Positions 17,555 through 21,970 of a DNA stretch of 21,970 nt are shown here, in pieces (position 1 is the stretch's first letter; every line of letters starts with the position of its first letter). The position numbers and the translations under genes were made by a program. Location of the stretch: positions 9,033 to 31,002 of the forward strand of contig NWUY0300029899.1 in NCBI GenBank assembly GCA_004151065.3, given 5' to 3'. The DNA is from Larix sibirica. Its lineage: Eukaryota; Streptophyta; Pinopsida; Pinales; Pinaceae. The notes under the pieces are model-generated. The model saw only the letters and a program-made list of their open reading frames with translations. It searched no databases and was not told where the DNA came from.

Positions 17555-18330
17555 TATCATCTTTTCCATGGATAGTTGTTCCATTGAAGATTAATAAGTA
17601 TCTTAAGGAGTTTAAAGATGTGGTTTCAAATGACATTTCAATAGGATTGCCATTGGTGAGAGGTATTTATCATCAAATTGCTTTGATTCCTTGATCAAAT
17701 TTCCTAAACAATGCACTTCATAGATTAATGCTTGTTGAAAGCGATGAGATTAATTAACATGTTGAGGAGTTTTGAGACAAGGGGTTGATCACACACAATT
17801 TAAGCTCACATGCAATCCTTGCTATCCATGTACTAAAAAACATGAGTTGAATAGAGGATGTACATGGATTCCAGAGCCATAAATAAAATAACAATAAAGT
17901 ATGATTTGATCGTAAGTATGATTTGATGGATTATTTGAATGGTGGTAAAGTATTTTTTGAAGGTTGATATGAAAAGTGGATATCATCATATCAGGATTCA
18001 TGAAGGTGAGAAATGGAAAACCTCTTTGAAGAAAAAAGATGGATTGTATGAGTGGTTGGTTATGCCATTTGGGTTGACTAATGCACCTAGCACATTCCCA
18101 ACGCTAATAAATGAGTTATTGAAGCCTTGATATTTGAAGTTGATTATCTTGACAACACTCTAATTTTTAGGATGACAACAGAACATTTCATGCATTTGAG
18201 AAAAGTAGTGGAGAAATAACATACGGAGAAGTTGATGATTAATCTCAATAAATGTTTGTTCATGAAAGAAGAGTTGGTTTACTTGGGTTTTGAGAGTTTG
18301 AACATGGATCCAAGGAAGGTGGAGGTGATT
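17555..18330 (+). pseudogene. Chromovirus reverse transcriptase remnant
   Basis: It begins VPLKINKYLKEFKDVVSNDI then SIGLPLVRGIYHQIALIP, the approach to the palm. After decayed stretches, 17939-18130 reads [20 protein letters not shown], then the [20 protein letters not shown] block, which are RT motifs with the first catalytic Asp (VDM). In the next frame it reads FEVDYLDNTLIF, where YLDN (18145-18156) stands for YXDD: the last Asp is Asn, a G-to-A change. HLRKVVEK, LMINLNKCLFMKEELVYLGF and VEVIVEWV-like segments follow and fall into the 340-bp duplication. The gene is dead by residue loss, frameshifts and stops. Confidence 0.85.
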
Positions 18331-18911
18331 GTTGAATGATGGGTTTCCAAAAGTGTGTTCAAGGTAAGAATTTTCCATGGTTTAATAAGTTTTGACTAGA
18401 ACTTTATTTTGAATTTCAATGGGATATGTGCACCATAAACAAAGAGCATGAGAAAGGGTATTTTTTAGTGAACAACTATGGCCCAAATGAGTTTTGATCG
18501 TTTGAAGACAAAGGTAACATTAAAAACAAAAAAACCTTTGCCATTGCCATATTTCAAGAAAGTTTTTCAAGTTGATTAATCTCAATAAATGTTTGTTAAT
18601 GAAAGAAGAGTTGGTTTACTTGGGTTTTTTATTTCCCAAGAGAGTTTTAACATGGATACAAGGAAGGTGGATGTGATTGTTGAATGGAGGGTTTCCAAAA
18701 ATGTTTTCAAGGTAATAATTTTCCATGGTTTAATGAGTTTTGACTAGAACTTTATTCTGAATTTCAATGGGATATGTCCACCATAAACCAACAGCACGAG
18801 AAAGGGTTTATTTTAGAGAACAATTATGGACCAAAGGATTTTTGATCTTCTGAAGACAAAGGTAACATAAAAAAACCTTTTCGCATTTCCATATTTCAAT
18901 AAAAAATTTCA
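18231..18911 (+). repeat. 340-bp tandem duplication across the RT/RNase H border
   Basis: Unit 1 is 18231-18570 and unit 2 is 18571-18911. Both run from GTTGAT...TTAATCTCAATAAATG through TACTTGGGTTTT, CATGGTTTAAT-AGTTTTGACTAG and GACAAAGGTAACAT to CATATTTCAA...TTTCAAGTTGATT. The phrase CAAGTTGATT occurs at the inner junction and again at the outer end. Unit 2 has a short insertion (TTTATTTCCCA) near 18630 and scattered substitutions, so the duplication is old. In protein terms it repeats the stretch from LINLNKCLF to YFKKVFQVD. Confidence 0.9.
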
Positions 18912-19260
18912 AGTTGATTTTGATGGAAGTGGTTTAGCGATAGGAACAATCTTGAGTCAAGAAGGCACTACAATTTCTTTCTTCAGTGAAAAGATGAAAG
19001 AGGCCAAGTGAAGTATTATTTTTATGACCAAGAATTATATGATGTCATGCAAGCTTTGAAGAATTGGTGACACTATTAACTTCCTAAAGAGTTTGTTTTG
19101 TAAAATGGTCACTAGGCACTACAATTCATAAACAATCAATAAAGTTGGTCCGAGGACATATGAAATGGTAGAATTTTGTAGAGTTATTCTTTTTGTATTG
19201 AAACATAGATTAGAAAAGTCTAATCATGTAGCACAAGCATTGAGTAGAGAATATGCTGTT
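18900..19260 (+). pseudogene. Chromovirus RNase H remnant
   Basis: It reads FQVDFDGSGLAIGTILSQEG then TISFFSEKMKEAK, a TGA, then a decayed MTKNYMMSC segment matching Y-D-K-E-x-Y-A-L. RHYNS and a KHRLEKSNHVAQALSRE end follow at about 19200-19250. The N-terminal Asp (DGS) is kept. The family's V-A-D-A-L-S-R ending is VAQALSR, so the final catalytic Asp is replaced by Gln. Several stops and shifts lie between. Confidence 0.8.
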
Positions 19261-19394
19261 ATTGACCATGTCTATTGAGGTTGTTGGACTGAGGAGTATG
19301 AAAGAGTTATACACAACAACTAAATTTTTTACAATGGCATGGACAACATGTAAGGAGTCATAGAGAGAATATCGAACAACATATTTTGACCACT

Positions 19395-20900
19395 TCATTT
19401 AGGAGGGTTTATTGTTAAACAATTGACAATTGTGCATTTAAGAGGTTCAATAAGAGATAATTTAATTCATGAATTGCAAAATGGTGATTTAAGTGGTCAT
19501 TTTGGCATTTGTTAAACTAAAATAGTGGTGTAAGAAAGGTAATATTTTCCATACCTTGCAAAGGATGTGATGAAACGGGTAGAATATTGTCATATTTTTC
19601 AATGAGTTGGAACAGCCAAAAACTAAAATACCAAGTTGTATACACCATTACCTGCACTAGAAGTACCATGGAAAGGCTTGAGCACGAATTATGTTCTTGG
19701 TTGACCTAGATCACAATGAAGTAATGATTTGATTTTTTATTGTGAAGCATTTTTCTAAGATGTTATATGTTATTCCATGTAAGAAGACATTAAATGAAAC
19801 CCATGTGGTTGTTTTGTTCTTCAAATATATTCTTAGATTGCATGGTTTGCTACAAACCATCACTTAAGATATATATAGTAAGTTTATTCACATTTCTTGA
19901 GGATTTAGTGGAAAAATATGGGCACAAATTTGTAGCACATTTCAACTTATTAATGACATATATAATCGAAAACAAAAATGGTTAACACAAGTTAAGAAGC
20001 TTCGCTGGAAAGAAGTAAGGACAATGAGACTTAGTCTTGGCACAATCTGAAACCGAATCCACATATAACAATTTTGTGGATCGATCTACAAGTAAGAGTC
20101 CATTCCAAATAGTGCTTGGAAGACTTTCAAAGGGGGTAACATATTCTTTGAGTTTGTAGGATGCAAGTATGGAAAGTGTAGAAATAGAGTATTTTGTTGA
20201 TTATATGAGGGAAGTTTATAAACATGTTCATGAATAGTTGCAACAATGATTGCAAGGGAGGACTACTCTAAAACATGGGCTATATAAGTCCAAGAGATTG
20301 AGATTCATGCCAATACACTAAATAAGGACGGTGGTCTTAAACTTAGTGAAACATGGAGGACACTCTTAAACAAAATCAAAGTTGATGATAGTGGCAATGG
20401 GTGATGTTCTTTGGTGCAATATGGACTAACCACTTAATTCTACTACTTTGAGGATGATAACATGGACATCAATAGAAGCATTAGTGGCCATATATTTTTC
20501 ATCCCTCCTCATTTGAGAGATTAACATTTGACCATGATGATGAAAGATGTCTTAGTTGTCTAAAATGTTGGATAACAATGCTTACATAGGTTTTCTAGGA
20601 TAAGTTTGATGTAACAAACTTATCAAAAGTATAAAATGAATGTAAATTTTAGAATGTTGAAGGGGATTTAATGTTATCTCATTTGTGGAAGGAGAGATAT
20701 CCTCGAGGGATGTACAACAAGTTAAAACCAAAGAAGATAAGATCATGCAATATTTATATAATATCTCAAACAATTCTTATAAAATTGAGTTCTGAGTGGT
20801 TTAGATATTTCTCATATCTTCAATATTGTTTCATTTATACGAGTATCATGGGGGTATTGGTGATATCTCTGAATAGGTATAAGTTTCAGATTGGAACAAG
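19395..20900 (+). pseudogene. Chromovirus integrase remnant
   Basis: An H2C2 zinc region reads VHLRGSIRDNLIHELQNGDL then SGHFGIC, and KDVMKRVEYCHIFQ. The core begins LYTPLPALEVPWKGLSTNYV, where Asn (19687-19689) replaces the first catalytic Asp. After stops, HFSKMLYVIPCKKTLNETHV and KYILRLHGLLQTIT follow, the usual pattern up to the second Asp. WKNMGTNL, then NFVDRSTSKSPFQIVLGRLS close the core and lead into the C-terminal half. The final basic block LWKERYPRGMYNKLKPKKI (about 20690-20745) is the plant GPY/F-type end. Between about 20270 and 20600 some 330 bp fit nothing in the family and separate the two halves. The catalytic Glu could not be placed. Confidence 0.82.
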
Positions 20901-20925
20901 GAGTTTCTAGATACACACCCTGATG

Positions 20926-21050
20926 TGATTAAAGAATTTTTGGACAAAATATTTCATAAACACGCAAAGAGACCATGTTACAAAGAACTTATGGTTAAGT
21001 GGAAGGACAAGGGCCAGGATGAAGCAACTTAGGCTTTTTAGATGGATCTG
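20926..21050 (+). pseudogene. Chromodomain remnant at integrase C terminus
   Basis: The plus strand reads VIKEFLDKIFHKHAKRPCYK then ELMVKWKDKGQDEAT, a TAG, AF, a TAG and MDLG. This is the chromodomain pattern ...Y-x-x-x-L-V-K-W-K-x-x-x-x-x-E-A-T-W-E. The Trp after EAT has become TAG, a single G-to-A change. Chromodomains direct insertion of chromoviruses to specific chromatin. A second TAG two codons later confirms decay. Confidence 0.75.
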
Positions 21051-21080
21051 GGCCATTTTGGGTGGTCACTAGATGAATTT

Positions 21081-21970
21081 TCCTTATTAGTTCCATGAGA
21101 AAGATGCTAACAATTTTTTTAAGAGAGTCTAATGCAAGAGAATACTTAGTGAACTCAATATCCTATGTACGCAAATCATATCTTTAATTTATGTTCCCTA
21201 TTTGTTTGAATTTTTTTGTGTTTAGGGTTATGATCATTTTGATTGTGAGTTGAGTTCTTTAGTCTTAATGATTAGACAAAGATGTATGACTAGGTGAAAT
21301 GTGGATGGTTCAACTTGTATGGAAGCGTTTCTTCTTGAGAGGAACATGTTATAGAGGTGGCATTGATCGACAAGTCTAGGGTAAGGAATGCGAGTCATTA
21401 TTTACTACATGTATTGAAGATTGATTGGATCACAATTTGTGTGGGTCTCCAAGTGGGTATAGATGCTTCATTAACTAATGAATGGTGATGCTCATTTACT
21501 TTACAACACTTGATCTACATGGATACAGGTGGCCACCCAAATATGGCATTGAGTCAAAAAAAGTCTTACAACTTGCCACTTTACATTGTTTTGTAGGTCC
21601 TAGACTTCTAATGCATTTTTAAGGCACTTCCCATGCATTTTTTTTACGATTCAGACATGCTAAAACCCTTTGATTTCAAGGTCATCCAAACATACAGAGC
21701 TTCAAATCAACATTTTAATGGTCCAAGAAACACCCCAATTGCAGCTTGTATGAAAAAATTATGTCCTTAGGAAGTTTACTTATCAATAAGGCTCCTTGGG
21801 GTTTGTATTCCTTTTCCACTTCATCTCCTAGTGTTAGGGTTTTGGATCATAGGGTTGTACTTGAATTAGGGATTATAATTTATGTAAAAAAGCAATTTCA
21901 ACCTCTTGTTATAGGATTTTTGTGAATCAACGTAGCTGCCACATCTCTTCTCAGAGATAAGCCGCCACCA
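21081..21970. other. Interval after the chromovirus without a recognised feature
   Basis: AT-rich sequence in which I find no coding pattern. The 3' LTR of the chromovirus would be expected here, but no TG...CA block with a polypurine tract could be set without a partner copy. Confidence 0.4.

Larger units (their letters stand above)
17555..21080 (+). mobile_element. Decayed chromovirus (Ty3/gypsy with chromodomain), 5' truncated
   Basis: The plus strand shows RT, RNase H, integrase and a C-terminal chromodomain in Ty3/gypsy order. The wording of RT ([20 protein letters not shown]), integrase (LPALEVPW; SKSPFQIVLGR; YNKLKPKK) and the chromodomain places it with plant chromoviruses. Gag and protease are missing, as sequence upstream of 17555 shows neither. 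Dozens of stops and several catalytic replacements make it inactive. No LTR was identified at either end. It differs in wording from the minus-strand element at 1-6870, so the two are separate lineages. Confidence 0.85.

Noticed and set aside
1-21970. CRISPR array, bacterial operon or host gene with introns
   Set aside because: No regularly spaced repeats, no operon structure and no host protein pattern were seen; recognisable coding sequence is retrotransposon.

Overview
This window looks like intergenic nuclear DNA from a large, repeat-rich plant genome. A gymnosperm is my best guess, but it is an inference from the age and mix of the elements and no host gene pins it down. I find no intact protein-coding gene. 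Almost everything recognisable is decayed retrotransposon: many in-frame stops, frameshifts, lost catalytic residues and internal deletions. Several stops look like C-to-T or G-to-A changes, as expected of old, methylated plant repeats. Runs of N at 7116-7117 and 7947 show that the sequence is a draft scaffold.

Region 1 (1-6870, minus strand) is a Ty3/gypsy element read right to left: a proposed 5' LTR (6250-6870), leader, gag, aspartic protease, an archaeal-type (plant RVT_3-like) RNase H, reverse transcriptase with YIDD, the usual RNase H, and integrase. Its 3' LTR is outside the window. The extra RNase H lies BEFORE the reverse transcriptase, in one reading frame with the protease. Next to the LTR is a tRNA-derived SINE candidate (6871-7115). 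Then comes a second copy of the gag segment (7121-7946) enclosed by Ns, which may be a misplaced contig.

Region 2 (7948-11040) is AT-rich and gene-free. It holds a plus-strand RNase H relic (about 8031-8405), a weak minus-strand SINE-like box pair (about 9289-9339) and three short tandem duplications (periods about 53, 66 and 93 bp).

Region 3 (about 11040-16680, minus strand) is an L1-type plant LINE: ORF1 with DUF4283-like domain and zinc knuckle, APE-type endonuclease, the C-terminal end of the reverse transcriptase, zf-RVT and RNase H. The central reverse transcriptase, including its catalytic site, is deleted at about 14540. Downstream of the RNase H is a further degraded ORF (11300-11934) that I do not recognise.

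Region 4 (about 17555-21080, plus strand) is a decayed chromovirus (Ty3/gypsy with chromodomain) lacking gag and protease: reverse transcriptase, RNase H, integrase and chromodomain. A 340-bp tandem duplication spans the RT/RNase H border. A hairpin-containing 82-bp tandem repeat lies just upstream. The final 900 bp hold nothing I can identify.

The elements do not act together as a system; the window is a record of successive insertions and decay. The points most worth checking are the RNase H-before-RT order, the unexplained ORF downstream of the LINE RNase H, and the N-bounded duplicate.
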